Both the position numbers and the translations under genes were made by a program. Under the pieces are notes generated by a model. The model saw only the letters and a list, made by a program, of their open reading frames with translations. It was not told the origin of the DNA and did not search any database. A stretch of 64,000 nucleotides of DNA. It comes from Exiguobacterium sp. Leaf196. Its GTDB lineage: Bacteria > Bacillota > Bacilli > Exiguobacteriales > Exiguobacteriaceae. The stretch's first letter is position 1; each line of letters opens with the position of its first letter. Shown in pieces: positions 41,705-51,037 of this stretch. The stretch spans positions 385,908-449,907 of the forward strand of contig NZ_LMPV01000001.1 in the NCBI RefSeq assembly GCF_001423965.1, written 5' to 3'.

Positions 41705-43432
41705 ATGAAATGGTTGCAAAGTGTAGTCATCAAACTATGGGGCACGATCCTATTGCTTGTCTCGGTCGTCTTGATCGCCTTGACGATCTTGTTACTTGAA
41801 TTTTTCAACTCTTTTCATATCGAACAGGAGCGGGGGCACCTTGCAAAGCTCGGTCAACAAGTCGAGACCGTCTTTCAGGCGCACTCCGGTATCGAGGAAG
41901 GATCGAGTACTGCTGTCGAAATCACGGATATATATGGCGCGACATTAATTGCGAAGACCCAGGACGATTCTGTCGAAGCGAACATTTCACAAGCGAAAGC
42001 GAACCGGATTATCAAGGAGCTCGAACGTCAGAACTGGAAAGCGATCGATGGTGAAGAAGGTGAAACGGCAATCGGTAATTACGAGACCTTCGATGGAAAG
42101 GCGGCACTCGCGTATCGAGCACCGCTCATTACGGATAGCGGCAACGGAACGATCTACTTGATCGAACAATTGACGAATATCGAGCAAGCGAATGAAGGCG
42201 CACGTCAAATCATTCAGCTCTGTGTCTTGTTAGCGATCATCGGGACGACCGTCTTTGCTTTCTTCCTATCGACACGGATCACCGCACCACTACGGACGAT
42301 TCGTCAAGCCGTCGTTGAGGCCGGTGAAGGGAAATTCGATCAAAGCCTGACGCAACGTTCACGTGATGAGATTGGTGACTTAGCGCTTGCCTTTAACGAG
42401 ATGAGTAGCCAACTCAATCAATACGTCACGGATCTCGATAAGGAGCGGCATTTGCTCTCCTCGATTCTGCGCTGTATGGCAGACGGCGTGTTGACGTTCT
42501 CAAAATCAGGTGAGCTACTCGCGACGAATCCACCAGCTGAAGCATTTCTTGCAGGTTCTCCCGTACCGGATGAACTGATCGAGCTGTTCCAGACAGTCAT
42601 GAAGGAAGAGACAGAGATGACGGTTTCGTTTGAACGGGAAGGACGCTTTTACATCATCATCGTCAGTCCGTTACTCGAACAAGAAGAGCAGATCGGAGCG
42701 GTCGCTGTCCTGCGCGACATGACGGAAGCACAACAACTGGAGAAGATGCGGGCCGACTTCGTCGCGAATGTCAGCCATGAACTGCGGACGCCACTCGTCA
42801 TGTTGCAAGGGTATTCGGAAGCGATCGTCGACGGGATGACGGAAAGTGACGAGGCGACGAAAGAATTTGCATCAATCATCTATGATGAATCGCAACGCTT
42901 GTCCCGTCTCGTCAATGATCTACTCGATCTCGCGCGGATGGAAGCCGGTTATCAGGAGTTACGGATTGAAGCCATCGAAACGGTCTCGTTTGCACAGCGA
43001 GTCATCAAGAAATTCAAACAAATGGGACGCGATAAGCAGGTCACTTTCTCGGTTTCCGGTCCGAACATCACATTTGACGCCGATCCGGATCAGATGGAAC
43101 AAGTCTTAACGAATCTTCTTGGAAACGCCCTTCGTTATACGGAGAACGGAGAAATCAAGATTAAGATTGACGAAGATAGGGAAGACATTACATTATCCGT
43201 CATCGATTCAGGTGACGGGATTCCGGAAGAAGATCTACCTTTCGTCTTTGATCGTTTCTATAAGGCGGACAAGGCACGAACGCGCGGTAAGACCGGTACA
43301 GGAATTGGTCTTGCGATCGTCGCGAACGTCGTCCGTGCTCATGGTGGAGAGGTCGAAGTCGACAGCCGCTTAGGAGAAGGAGCGACTTTCCGAATCCGAT
43401 TACCAAAAAAACAAAGGAAGCGAACATTATGA
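41705..43432 (+). CDS. resE: sensor histidine kinase ResE
   Basis: A 575-residue kinase: two membrane helices (about 10-30 and 168-188) around an extracytoplasmic domain, then HAMP, a PAS-like domain (about 250-345), HisKA with H358 (NVSHELRTPL) and an HATPase domain (N box LLGNALRYTENG, G1 DSGDGIPEEDLP, G2 GKTGTGIGLAI). It starts two bases after the resD stop with no good Shine-Dalgarno, so translation probably depends on coupling. The stop codon lies in the loop of a stem at 43413-43444. Confidence 0.95.
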   Translation: MKWLQSVVIKLWGTILLLVSVVLIALTILLLEFFNSFHIEQERGHLAKLGQQVETVFQAHSGIEEGSSTAVEITDIYGATLIAKTQDDSVEANISQAKANRIIKELERQNWKAIDGEEGETAIGNYETFDGKAALAYRAPLITDSGNGTIYLIEQLTNIEQANEGARQIIQLCVLLAIIGTTVFAFFLSTRITAPLRTIRQAVVEAGEGKFDQSLTQRSRDEIGDLALAFNEMSSQLNQYVTDLDKERHLLSSILRCMADGVLTFSKSGELLATNPPAEAFLAGSPVPDELIELFQTVMKEETEMTVSFEREGRFYIIIVSPLLEQEEQIGAVAVLRDMTEAQQLEKMRADFVANVSHELRTPLVMLQGYSEAIVDGMTESDEATKEFASIIYDESQRLSRLVNDLLDLARMEAGYQELRIEAIETVSFAQRVIKKFKQMGRDKQVTFSVSGPNITFDADPDQMEQVLTNLLGNALRYTENGEIKIKIDEDREDITLSVIDSGDGIPEEDLPFVFDRFYKADKARTRGKTGTGIGLAIVANVVRAHGGEVEVDSRLGEGATFRIRLPKKQRKRTL

Positions 43433-43444
43433 GTCGCTTCCTTT
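43413..43444 (+). terminator. hairpin at resE end, weak terminator
   Basis: AAAGGAAGCGA and TCGCTTCCTTT pair perfectly (11 bp); the loop contains the resE TGA. Only CG follows the T-stretch, so termination would be inefficient; the adenosyltransferase gene starts 21 bases later. Confidence 0.5.
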
Positions 43445-43465
43445 CGCTATAGGAGTGAATAAAAC

Positions 43466-44014
43466 ATGAAAATTTATACGAAATCAGGCGATGAAGGAGA
43501 AACATCCCTTGTCGGTGGGAGAGTCAAAAAAAATGATCGATTGATCAGCTTGATGGGAGAACTCGATGAATTGAATAGCTTCGTCGGACTTGCTCGGACC
43601 AAAGCATCATCGATCGAAGTACGAGAACAATTGACGGTCATCCAGCATGCGTTGTTCGACTGTGGCAGTGACTTGATGTATGTCGAACCTCGTCCATCAC
43701 GGTTAAGTCAGGAAGCAACAGTTGATTTAGAAAGTTGGATTGATAGTTTAACGGAATTATCGCCACCACTCGACAAGTTCATCTTACCAGGCGGAACGGA
43801 AGCGGCCGCGACATTGCATGTGGCACGGACGGTCTGCCGTCGCGTCGAACGTTCGATGATCGATGTTCCCCAAACGGCTCATTTGTTACCGTTCATCAAT
43901 CGGCTCAGTGATTTCTTTTTTACAGCAGCCCGTTATGAGAATGCCGTTAACCAAAAAGCAGATATTGAATACGTTCGCAGTGCGCATGTGTTCAAACGAA
44001 AGGATGGAGAGTAA
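43466..44014 (+). CDS. cob(I)alamin adenosyltransferase, PduO-type
   Basis: A 182-residue ATP:cob(I)alamin adenosyltransferase that makes adenosylcobalamin. The ATP-binding N-terminus IYTKSGDEGETSLVGG and the later RRVERS and FINRLSDFFFTAAR blocks are those of the PduO group. There is no other cobalamin gene in the window, so it likely serves salvage for a distant B12-dependent enzyme. It overlaps the first M16 peptidase gene by one base (TAATG). Confidence 0.9.
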   Translation: MKIYTKSGDEGETSLVGGRVKKNDRLISLMGELDELNSFVGLARTKASSIEVREQLTVIQHALFDCGSDLMYVEPRPSRLSQEATVDLESWIDSLTELSPPLDKFILPGGTEAAATLHVARTVCRRVERSMIDVPQTAHLLPFINRLSDFFFTAARYENAVNQKADIEYVRSAHVFKRKDGE

Positions 44015-45267
44015 TGAGTCAGTCATTTAGCACATGGAAAAAGGAAGGAACGAGCTTCCACCTCGTTCCGACCGATAAATTCAAGACGACGACGATCCTC
44101 GTCACGTTTTCAGCACCGCTAGAGGCGAAAACACTGACTAGCCGCGCGATTTTACCATACATCATGGAAAAATCGACAGCTACTTATCCGTCGATGAAAG
44201 CATTACGTGAGCCACTTGAGACATTATATGATGCGGGGCTTTATGCGGACGCGTCGAAGTTCGGAGAAGAGCACGTCATCTCGTTCCAACTTGATGTCGT
44301 CCGTGGAGAACTCGTCCATCACCCGTCGTTATTAAAAGAAGCACTTGAATTGCTAGAGCAAATGGTGCTGTATCCAGACTTGACGGAAAGTGGTTTCCGC
44401 GAACAGTTCGTCAAACAAGAAAAGCGACTGCATGCCTTACGAATCAGCTCGCTGTACGACGATAAGATGCGCTACGCACAGCAGCGTCTCCTTGAATTGA
44501 TGGCACCAGGTGAAGCCGTCTCGTTACCATCGCTTGGGACAATCGAAGAACTCGAACGGATCACTCCATCGTCCTTGCGTGATACATACCGTTCGATGAT
44601 CGAAGACGATCGAATCGATGTCTTCGTCGTCGGACAGGTGACGAAGGAGGAAATGGAAGATGCGTTGTCCTTCTTGCCATCGCACTCAGAAAAAGTCAGC
44701 CATTACATCCCTGAACAAAAACCGGTCAACGGTGTGAAACGGTCGAGCGAAACGCAACCGATCAAACAAGGGAAGCTGCACCTTGGTTACCGGGTAGCGG
44801 TCGATCCGACGTCTGCCGATTCAATCCGGATGCAAATCGTCAACGGTCTGTTCGGTGGATTCCCACATTCGAAACTGTTCATGAATGTCCGTGAAAAAGA
44901 GAGTCTCGCGTATTATGCGGCTTCACGATATGCGGCATTAAACAGTGCACTCTACGTCTATGCAGGGGTTGACACAAAAGAAGCGGAACGTGCCGAGAAA
45001 ATCATCCTAGAGCAACTCGTTGATTTGAAGGCGGGACAGTTCACGGATGAAGAATTGACACAGACGAAGGCGATGTTGATCAATGCGCGCCGTCAAATTC
45101 TTGATCAGCCGGGGCAATTGATTGGTTGGTTGAATGGTTCGAAGATGCGTGGACTGACACTTGAAGATGAGATCCACATCATCGAGACGGCGACACGTGA
45201 AGACGTCGTTCGATTAGCAACGGCAATCGATCTAGATGCCGTATATCTATTGCGAGGTGAAGCATGA
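44014..45267 (+). CDS. ymfF: M16 peptidase-like protein YmfF (inactive)
   Basis: A 417-residue member of the M16 (pitrilysin/processing peptidase) family. The zinc motif HXXEH is absent; the matching stretch reads ILPYIMEKST. It does keep the C-terminal substrate-cavity block (NVREKESLAYYAASRYA, with the R/Y pair). In such pairs the inactive subunit supports an active partner, here YmfH, whose gene overlaps by 4 bases. The target is unknown in Bacilli. Confidence 0.88.
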   Translation: MSQSFSTWKKEGTSFHLVPTDKFKTTTILVTFSAPLEAKTLTSRAILPYIMEKSTATYPSMKALREPLETLYDAGLYADASKFGEEHVISFQLDVVRGELVHHPSLLKEALELLEQMVLYPDLTESGFREQFVKQEKRLHALRISSLYDDKMRYAQQRLLELMAPGEAVSLPSLGTIEELERITPSSLRDTYRSMIEDDRIDVFVVGQVTKEEMEDALSFLPSHSEKVSHYIPEQKPVNGVKRSSETQPIKQGKLHLGYRVAVDPTSADSIRMQIVNGLFGGFPHSKLFMNVREKESLAYYAASRYAALNSALYVYAGVDTKEAERAEKIILEQLVDLKAGQFTDEELTQTKAMLINARRQILDQPGQLIGWLNGSKMRGLTLEDEIHIIETATREDVVRLATAIDLDAVYLLRGEA

Positions 45268-46535
45268 TGGAACAACTGACTTATCACGATACAGACGAAA
45301 CGGTATACCACGAGCAGCTCGATAATGGCTTATCCGTCTATCTGTTGCAAAAAAAAGGATACGAAAAGACGTATGCGACGTTTACGACACGTTATGGTTC
45401 GATTGATCAACGATTTAAAAAAGGAGAGGAATGGATCACGGTACCGGACGGCATCGCCCACTTCCTCGAGCATAAGATGTTTGAATCCGAAAAAGGTGAC
45501 GTCTTCCAAGAGTTCGGTCGTCTCGGTGCCTCAGCGAACGCCTTTACCTCGTTCTCACGAACAGCGTACTTGTTCTCAGCAACGTCACTGATCGAACAAA
45601 ACCTCGAGACATTGATCGATTTCGTACAAGATCCCTACTTCACGCCGGAAAGCGTTGAAAAAGAGAAGGGGATCATCACGCAGGAAATTCAGATGTATCA
45701 AGATAATCCAGGGTGGCGTCTGTTCTTCGGTCTAATCGAATCGATGTATGCGACGCATCCGGTCCGAATCGATATCGCAGGAACACCGGAATCGATCAAT
45801 CAAATCACAGCCGATGACCTATACACGTGCTATCGTACGTTCTATCATCCATCAAACATGGTGTTGTTCGTCGTCGGAAACATCGACCCGGAAGAGACGC
45901 TGGCATTGATCAAGGCGAATCAGGCGAAGAAGGATTATACGGATCGCCCGGCGATTGAACGGGATTACGGTCAAGAACCGCACGGCGTGCATCGTCCACG
46001 TCTTGAACTCGAGCTCGACGTCAAGACACCGAAGGTATTGATCGGCTACAAAGACGAATCTGTCCGCGGCGAAGCACAAGTCCGTCGTGAGTTGACGAGT
46101 GAATTATTATTGCACCTCTTATTCGATCAAACATCATCGACGTATTTGGAATTGTATGAAGACGGTCTGATCGACGATACGTTCAGCTTTGATTACTCGA
46201 GTGAAGAAGAGTTCGCCTTCGCGACGTTCGGCATGGAGACAGAGGATCCAGACAAGTTTATCCAAGCGTATGAGACACTTCTGCAAACTCGTCCTGACTT
46301 TACGGAAGACGAGGTCACGCGCAAGCGGAACATGATGCAAGGGAAATTCCTCCGTGCCTTGAATTCACCGGAATTCATTGCTAATCAGTTCTCGCGTCAC
46401 GCACTTGCCGGTACGAATCTGTTCACGCTTCCGACATTGATTGCTTCGATTACGAAAGAAGAGATTGAAGCCCGTTTCGACGAGTTGTTCGCCATTGAAA
46501 ACCGGGCGATCTCAATCGTCAAACCGTACGCGTGA
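45264..46535 (+). CDS. ymfH: M16 zinc peptidase YmfH
   Basis: A 423-residue M16 peptidase with the intact inverted zinc motif H66-F-L-E69-H70 and the distal Glu in KGIITQEIQMY. It likely forms a heterodimer with YmfF, like the mitochondrial processing peptidase. ATG 45264 overlaps the ymfF stop; a second ATG at 45267 has better spacing to GAGGTG and cannot be excluded. Followed with overlap by ymfI. Confidence 0.93.
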   Translation: MMEQLTYHDTDETVYHEQLDNGLSVYLLQKKGYEKTYATFTTRYGSIDQRFKKGEEWITVPDGIAHFLEHKMFESEKGDVFQEFGRLGASANAFTSFSRTAYLFSATSLIEQNLETLIDFVQDPYFTPESVEKEKGIITQEIQMYQDNPGWRLFFGLIESMYATHPVRIDIAGTPESINQITADDLYTCYRTFYHPSNMVLFVVGNIDPEETLALIKANQAKKDYTDRPAIERDYGQEPHGVHRPRLELELDVKTPKVLIGYKDESVRGEAQVRRELTSELLLHLLFDQTSSTYLELYEDGLIDDTFSFDYSSEEEFAFATFGMETEDPDKFIQAYETLLQTRPDFTEDEVTRKRNMMQGKFLRALNSPEFIANQFSRHALAGTNLFTLPTLIASITKEEIEARFDELFAIENRAISIVKPYA

Positions 46536-47239
46536 TGCGAATCCTCATCACCGGTGCGAGTGGCGCCATTGGTCTTGCGGCAGCAAAACAACTTGCTGCC
46601 GCCGGACATGAATTGGTGCTTCAGACGTATCGACAGCAAGCGGTTTTGGAACGGATGATAGAGGAGTGGCAAGGAGAGCACCACATCCTGACGGCGAATT
46701 TAGCGGATGATGAGGACTTGCAGGCATTTTGTACGGCGTTACCTGTCGTCGATGCCTTCGTCCATTGTGCCGGAACGAGTTATAGCGGTCTGTTGCTCGA
46801 TCAATCGGCAACATCAATGAGTGAACTTTGGAGAATACATGTCGATGCGTTGATGCGCATCAGTCAAACCGTGACGCGGACGAAACCGTTTACGTCGCAG
46901 CTGGCGATCGTCGTCATCAGTAGTGTATTAGGGGAACAAGGTGTCGCGGGTGAAGTTGCCTATTCGACGTGCAAGGCAGCACAGCTGGGCTTCGTCAAAG
47001 CATACAGTAAAGAACTTGGACCAATGCATGGACGCATCAATGCGATTACGCCAGGATGGATTGATACGCCGATGAACGCGATTTTTTCTGAGGATGAAAA
47101 GGCAGAAGCGATTGCTGAAATCCCTGCCGGACGATTCGGAAAAGCAGAGGAAGTAGCTTCCGCGATCCGTTACTTGGTGCAACCAGAATCGAGTTATGTG
47201 TCGGGAGCCATCCTTAAAATAGATGGTGCGTGGATGTAA
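46535..47239 (+). CDS. ymfI: SDR family oxidoreductase YmfI
   Basis: A 234-residue classical SDR: TGASGAIG near the N-terminus, HCAGTSYSG in the NNAG position, Ser in VVISSVLGEQG, and YSTCKAA with Tyr and Lys. The ending SSYVSGAILKIDGAWM is FabG-like. The substrate is unknown; the gene is conserved behind ymfH in Bacilli. ATG 46535 overlaps the ymfH stop by one base; a GTG at 46532 is an alternative. Confidence 0.88.
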   Translation: MRILITGASGAIGLAAAKQLAAAGHELVLQTYRQQAVLERMIEEWQGEHHILTANLADDEDLQAFCTALPVVDAFVHCAGTSYSGLLLDQSATSMSELWRIHVDALMRISQTVTRTKPFTSQLAIVVISSVLGEQGVAGEVAYSTCKAAQLGFVKAYSKELGPMHGRINAITPGWIDTPMNAIFSEDEKAEAIAEIPAGRFGKAEEVASAIRYLVQPESSYVSGAILKIDGAWM

Positions 47240-47276
47240 GCATTGGAATTTCAGTTCAGGAATGCTTTTCATTTTT
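47238..47276 (+). terminator. probable terminator after ymfI
   Basis: AAGCATT pairs with AATGCTT around a 16-base loop, followed by TTCATTTTTC. Confidence 0.55.
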
Positions 47277-47333
47277 CAAAAAATCATTTAACATGAGGAA
47301 TGGATAATCGTATCAATAGAGGAGGATGGGCGC

Positions 47334-48116
47334 GTGAGTGAGTTCGAGCAATGGTATCTCGAATATGAATTAAAGGTCAACCGTCCCGGTATACTCGGGG
47401 ACATTGCTTCGTTGATGGGAATGTTACATATTTCGATCGTGACGATCAATGGTGTCGATCATCAACGACGCGGTATGTTGCTCCAAACGAAACAACCGGA
47501 TCAAATTCCACGACTCGCTGCTATTCTCAAGACGATGTCAACCATAGAGGTCATCAAACTACGAAAACCAAAACTGCGTGATCGGATCGCGATTCGTCAC
47601 GGTCGTTATATCGATCAAAGCAGTGATGAACGAAAGACGTTCCGCTTCGTTCGGGAAGACTTAGGGATTCTCGTCGATTTCATGGCAGAGCTGTGTAAAC
47701 AGGATGGGCACTTGTTGATTGGTGTCCGCGGTATGCCACGAGTCGGGAAGACGGAATCGATCGTCGCTGCAAGCGTCAGTGCGAACAAGAAATGGTTGTT
47801 CCTTTCTTCGACGCTGATCAAACAGACGGTACGAACGTCGTTATTCGATGACGAACGGACTGGGGATTACGTCTACATCATCGATGCCTTGGTGTCGCAA
47901 CGGAATTTCGATGAACGGCACTGGCAGATTTTACGCGAAGTCATGCGACTACCGGCGACGAAAATCGTCGAACATCCGGATGCATTCGTCAAATCAAGTG
48001 AATATACGTGGGATGATTTTGATTACATCATTGAATTACGCAACACGACAGAAGAAATCATTGTGACTGAACTGCCTCGTTCCCATGGGGGAAATGATTG
48101 GTTCAACTTTGAATAA
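47334..48116 (+). CDS. ymfK: YmfK, ACT plus P-loop-like DUF3388 protein
   Basis: A 260-residue protein conserved in this position in Bacilli, function unknown. Residues 1-75 look like an ACT-type ligand domain (VNRPGILGDIASLMGMLHIS). From about residue 128 there is a nucleotide-binding-like loop GVRGMPRVGKTESIVA, followed by a hydrophobic strand KKWLFLSS. This suggests a ligand-sensing NTPase, but that is inference. The start is GTG 47334 with GGAGGATGG upstream. Confidence 0.8.
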   Translation: MSEFEQWYLEYELKVNRPGILGDIASLMGMLHISIVTINGVDHQRRGMLLQTKQPDQIPRLAAILKTMSTIEVIKLRKPKLRDRIAIRHGRYIDQSSDERKTFRFVREDLGILVDFMAELCKQDGHLLIGVRGMPRVGKTESIVAASVSANKKWLFLSSTLIKQTVRTSLFDDERTGDYVYIIDALVSQRNFDERHWQILREVMRLPATKIVEHPDAFVKSSEYTWDDFDYIIELRNTTEEIIVTELPRSHGGNDWFNFE

Positions 48117-48143
48117 GTATGAAAAATGGAAGGTGTGTTACCG

Positions 48144-49043
48144 ATGACCGAGCTCGGAACCTACTTAAAGGAACAACGAGAGGCGCTAGGCGTCTCTCTC
48201 GAACAAATTCAAACGACGACGAAGATTCAAAAGCGTTACATCGTCGCGATTGAAGAAGGCAACTATGATCAATTACCAGGTGCTTTTTACGCCCGGGCCT
48301 TCATCAAGACATATGCGGAAGCACTCGGTCTTGACGTCGACGAAGTCTTCACGACCTATAAGCGTGATCTTCCGGAACCGGAGGCACAACCGGTCGTCGA
48401 ATTATCACGACGCGCGACGTATTCGAAATCAAGTGCACCGAAGAAAAGCGTTGCAAAGCGCTGGATTCCGAACATCATCATCATCGTGCTGATTTTTGCG
48501 ATTGGTGCTGCCTTGTATTATGGACTTCAGATGTTCCTCGACGGTAACGAAGAGGCAAAAACGTCTGCACCGAAGCAAAACGATGTCACGATCGACCAAG
48601 GAGACGCACCGAGTAAAGAAACGGATGCGCCTGCGAAGACAGAAGAAAAGCCGAAGGAAGAACCGGCGAAACAAGAAGAAACAAAAGAAAAACCTAAAAA
48701 AGAAGCGCTTGCTGCGAAGTCGACATCTGGTCAAGATGTCACCTATGAAGTCGCAACGAAAGATACGATGAGTGTCTCGATTCAAATCAAGAAAGATGCC
48801 TCTCCATCACCATTCGTTGGTGTGCGTGATACATCCCTTGAAGGAGAAGCACTCGCGCCAGATCACATCAACGCGTCGGATCCGAATCCGATCGTCGTGA
48901 AGGACGCGAAGACGGACTTGATCCGGATCCGGATCGGTTCGATTAAAGGGATTGATAAAATCGTCGTCAATGACCAAGAACTGAAACTGAACCGTTCGCT
49001 TCTCGTCCAAAACATCTATCTGAAGAAAGAAGCCACGCCGTAA
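48144..49043 (+). CDS. rodZ: cytoskeletal protein RodZ-like (YmfM)
   Basis: A 299-residue single-pass membrane protein. An N-terminal Xre-type helix-turn-helix (1-70; GVSLEQIQTTTKIQKRY) would bind MreB, a helix lies at about 108-128, then a Lys/Glu/Pro-rich linker (135-190), and a C-terminal beta domain (DUF4115) lies outside. It helps set rod shape. The first ATG of the open frame (48126) lies inside the ribosome-site region; ATG 48144 follows AAGGTG by 8 bases. The stop codon sits in the terminator loop. Confidence 0.88.
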   Translation: MTELGTYLKEQREALGVSLEQIQTTTKIQKRYIVAIEEGNYDQLPGAFYARAFIKTYAEALGLDVDEVFTTYKRDLPEPEAQPVVELSRRATYSKSSAPKKSVAKRWIPNIIIIVLIFAIGAALYYGLQMFLDGNEEAKTSAPKQNDVTIDQGDAPSKETDAPAKTEEKPKEEPAKQEETKEKPKKEALAAKSTSGQDVTYEVATKDTMSVSIQIKKDASPSPFVGVRDTSLEGEALAPDHINASDPNPIVVKDAKTDLIRIRIGSIKGIDKIVVNDQELKLNRSLLVQNIYLKKEATP

Positions 49044-49062
49044 ACCGGCGTGCCTTCTTTTA
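49026..49062 (+). terminator. terminator containing the rodZ stop
   Basis: AAGAAG-C-CACGCCG pairs with CGGCGTG-C-CTTCTT (one C-C mismatch), followed by TT. The loop holds the TAA stop at 49041-49043. The T-run is short, so read-through into pgsA is likely. Confidence 0.6.
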
Positions 49063-49107
49063 GATGGCATATTCATCTACATATGAAATGAAGGAGGAGG
49101 GCGTTAC

Positions 49108-49686
49108 ATGAACTTACCGAATCAATTGACAGTATTACGCGTTTTATTAATTCCCGTGTTCGTCATCGTACTTGCGATTGATCCGAACTGGGGACAGTGG
49201 GATGTACTAGGAGCTGAACTTCCCGTCTCACACTTCGTTGCAGCCATCATCTTCCTTGTTGCTTCACTGACGGACTGGCTCGATGGGTATATCGCCCGCA
49301 AACAAAATCTAGTAACGAACTTTGGAAAATTCATGGATCCACTTGCCGATAAGATGTTAGTCGCTGCTGCGCTCGTCTACCTTGTGGAACTTGAGTTCGT
49401 TGCGGCATGGATCGTCGTCATCATTCTCTGCCGTGAGTTCGCTGTCACAGGTCTTCGTCTTGTCGCATCTGACGAAGGCATCGTTCTTGCTGCCGGAAAC
49501 TCTGGAAAAGCAAAGACATGGGTCCAGTTGACATCGATTACAGCGTATTTATTGCACGATATCGTTTTTGCGATGTGGAATATTCCATTCGCAGATATCA
49601 CGATGTGGCTTGCTCTTATCTTGACGATCTATTCAGGCGTCGAGTATTTCTCGAAAAACATCAAGTTAATTACGAAATCCATGTAA
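49108..49686 (+). CDS. pgsA: CDP-diacylglycerol-glycerol-3-phosphate phosphatidyltransferase
   Basis: A 192-residue membrane enzyme making phosphatidylglycerophosphate, the committed step to phosphatidylglycerol and cardiolipin. The CDP-alcohol signature is complete: D-x-x-DG-x-x-AR in TDWLDGYIARKQ, then G-x3-D-x3-D in FGKFMDPLADKM. Its place behind rodZ and before cinA and recA is conserved in Bacilli. GGAGGAGGG precedes the ATG. Confidence 0.95.
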   Translation: MNLPNQLTVLRVLLIPVFVIVLAIDPNWGQWDVLGAELPVSHFVAAIIFLVASLTDWLDGYIARKQNLVTNFGKFMDPLADKMLVAAALVYLVELEFVAAWIVVIILCREFAVTGLRLVASDEGIVLAAGNSGKAKTWVQLTSITAYLLHDIVFAMWNIPFADITMWLALILTIYSGVEYFSKNIKLITKSM

Positions 49687-49699
49687 GTTGGATCAATTT

Positions 49700-49729
49700 A
49701 GACTGTTCGTCATACCGAACAGTCTTTTC
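49700..49729 (+). terminator. intrinsic terminator of pgsA
   Basis: AGACTGTTCG / CGAACAGTCT with a 6-base loop, followed by TTTTC. Confidence 0.85.
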
Positions 49730-49757
49730 TTATACTTCAAGAAGGTGAGGAATCAAC

Positions 49758-50990
49758 ATGAAAGCAGAAATCATCGCAGTCGGAAGTGAGCTTCTCCTTG
49801 GAGAAATCGCCAACACGAATGCACAGTACCTTTCCGAATGGCTAGCCAGTGCAGGAATTGACGTTCATTATCATACAGTCGTCGGTGACAACCGCGAGCG
49901 GATGCAGGAAACGTTCCGTCAGGCGCAACAGCGGGCGGATCTCCTTGTCATCACAGGGGGGCTTGGACCGACCGAGGATGACTTGACGAAAGAGGTGCTC
50001 GCTGACCTGCTTGGGCGCGATCTCGTTCTCGATCAAGCAGCGTACGAAAGAATCGAAGGATTCTTGAAGACACGTCAACGGGAGATGACGAACAATGAAC
50101 GGAAACAAGCATTAGTCATCGCTGGCGCGACGGTTTTACGCAATGATGCGGGTCTTGCTCCCGGTATGTCGGTGCAGACGGAGCACCACCAATATATCGT
50201 TTTACCCGGTGTGCCACGTGAGATGAAGCAAATCCTCAAAGATCACTTCAGTCATTTGTTCGGTCAAGAGACAATCCGTTCCCGAACACTACGTTTCTTC
50301 GGAATCGGAGAATCGGCTCTAAACGATCGCCTGGAAACGTTAATCAAAGAAGCAACCAATCCATCGGTCGCCCCTTATGCGGAACTCGCTGAAGTACGGT
50401 TGCGTCTGACTGCTAAAGCACTCGATCAACAGGAAGCCGACCGTATGCTCGATGAACTGGAACAACACGTACTGGCTGAAGTGGGCATGTACTTTTATGG
50501 ATATGGCGAGACAAGCCTGCCGGAAGTCGTACTGAAACGGTATCAAGAAGCAGGATTGACACTGTCACTCGCCGAATCACTGACGGGAGGAGCTGTCGCA
50601 AGTGGACTCGTTGATGTCAGCGGTGCGAGTCAAGTGTTGCGTGGGAGCGCCGTCGTGTATGATGATGCAGCGAAGCAAGGCGTATTATCGGTACCGGAAG
50701 TTTTGTTACGAGAGCATACTGCTGTCAGTAAAGAAGTCGCAATCGCGATGGCTGAAGGGGTACGCGAACTGTATCAATCCGATATCGCCGTCGCGTTGAC
50801 AGGGGAAGCAGGTCCAACAAGCAACAGCGGAAAAGTGGTCGGAACCGTCTATTGTGCTGTTGCGGACGCACATGGAACACGCATCGTCGAATGGCAATAT
50901 CCATCGTTCGACCGGGGAATGATTCGACTGCGCGCCGTCAAGGATACCTATTTCCTTCTACTGAAACATCTCGAAAAAGCATCCGAGTGA
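49758..50990 (+). CDS. cinA: competence/damage-inducible protein CinA
   Basis: A 410-residue protein with an N-terminal molybdopterin-binding-like domain ([28 protein letters not shown]) and a C-terminal amidase domain ([19 protein letters not shown]; Ser/Tyr site) of the NMN deamidase/PncC type. Members recycle NMN and hydrolyse ADP-ribose. It is adjacent to recA as in many Gram-positive bacteria, where the two may be co-transcribed during competence. GAAGGTGAGG precedes the ATG. Confidence 0.95.
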   Translation: MKAEIIAVGSELLLGEIANTNAQYLSEWLASAGIDVHYHTVVGDNRERMQETFRQAQQRADLLVITGGLGPTEDDLTKEVLADLLGRDLVLDQAAYERIEGFLKTRQREMTNNERKQALVIAGATVLRNDAGLAPGMSVQTEHHQYIVLPGVPREMKQILKDHFSHLFGQETIRSRTLRFFGIGESALNDRLETLIKEATNPSVAPYAELAEVRLRLTAKALDQQEADRMLDELEQHVLAEVGMYFYGYGETSLPEVVLKRYQEAGLTLSLAESLTGGAVASGLVDVSGASQVLRGSAVVYDDAAKQGVLSVPEVLLREHTAVSKEVAIAMAEGVRELYQSDIAVALTGEAGPTSNSGKVVGTVYCAVADAHGTRIVEWQYPSFDRGMIRLRAVKDTYFLLLKHLEKASE

Positions 50991-51015
50991 GAAAATTGGT
51001 CAAAGTGCAAGTATG

Positions 51016-51029
51016 CGAATAAATGTTCG
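51016..51029. promoter_or_regulatory. LexA (SOS) box of recA
   Basis: CGAAT-AAAT-GTTCG matches the Gram-positive SOS box CGAAC-N4-GTTCG at 9 of 10 fixed positions. It lies 8 bases upstream of the -35 element. Confidence 0.7.
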
Positions 51030-51037
51030 TAAAATGC

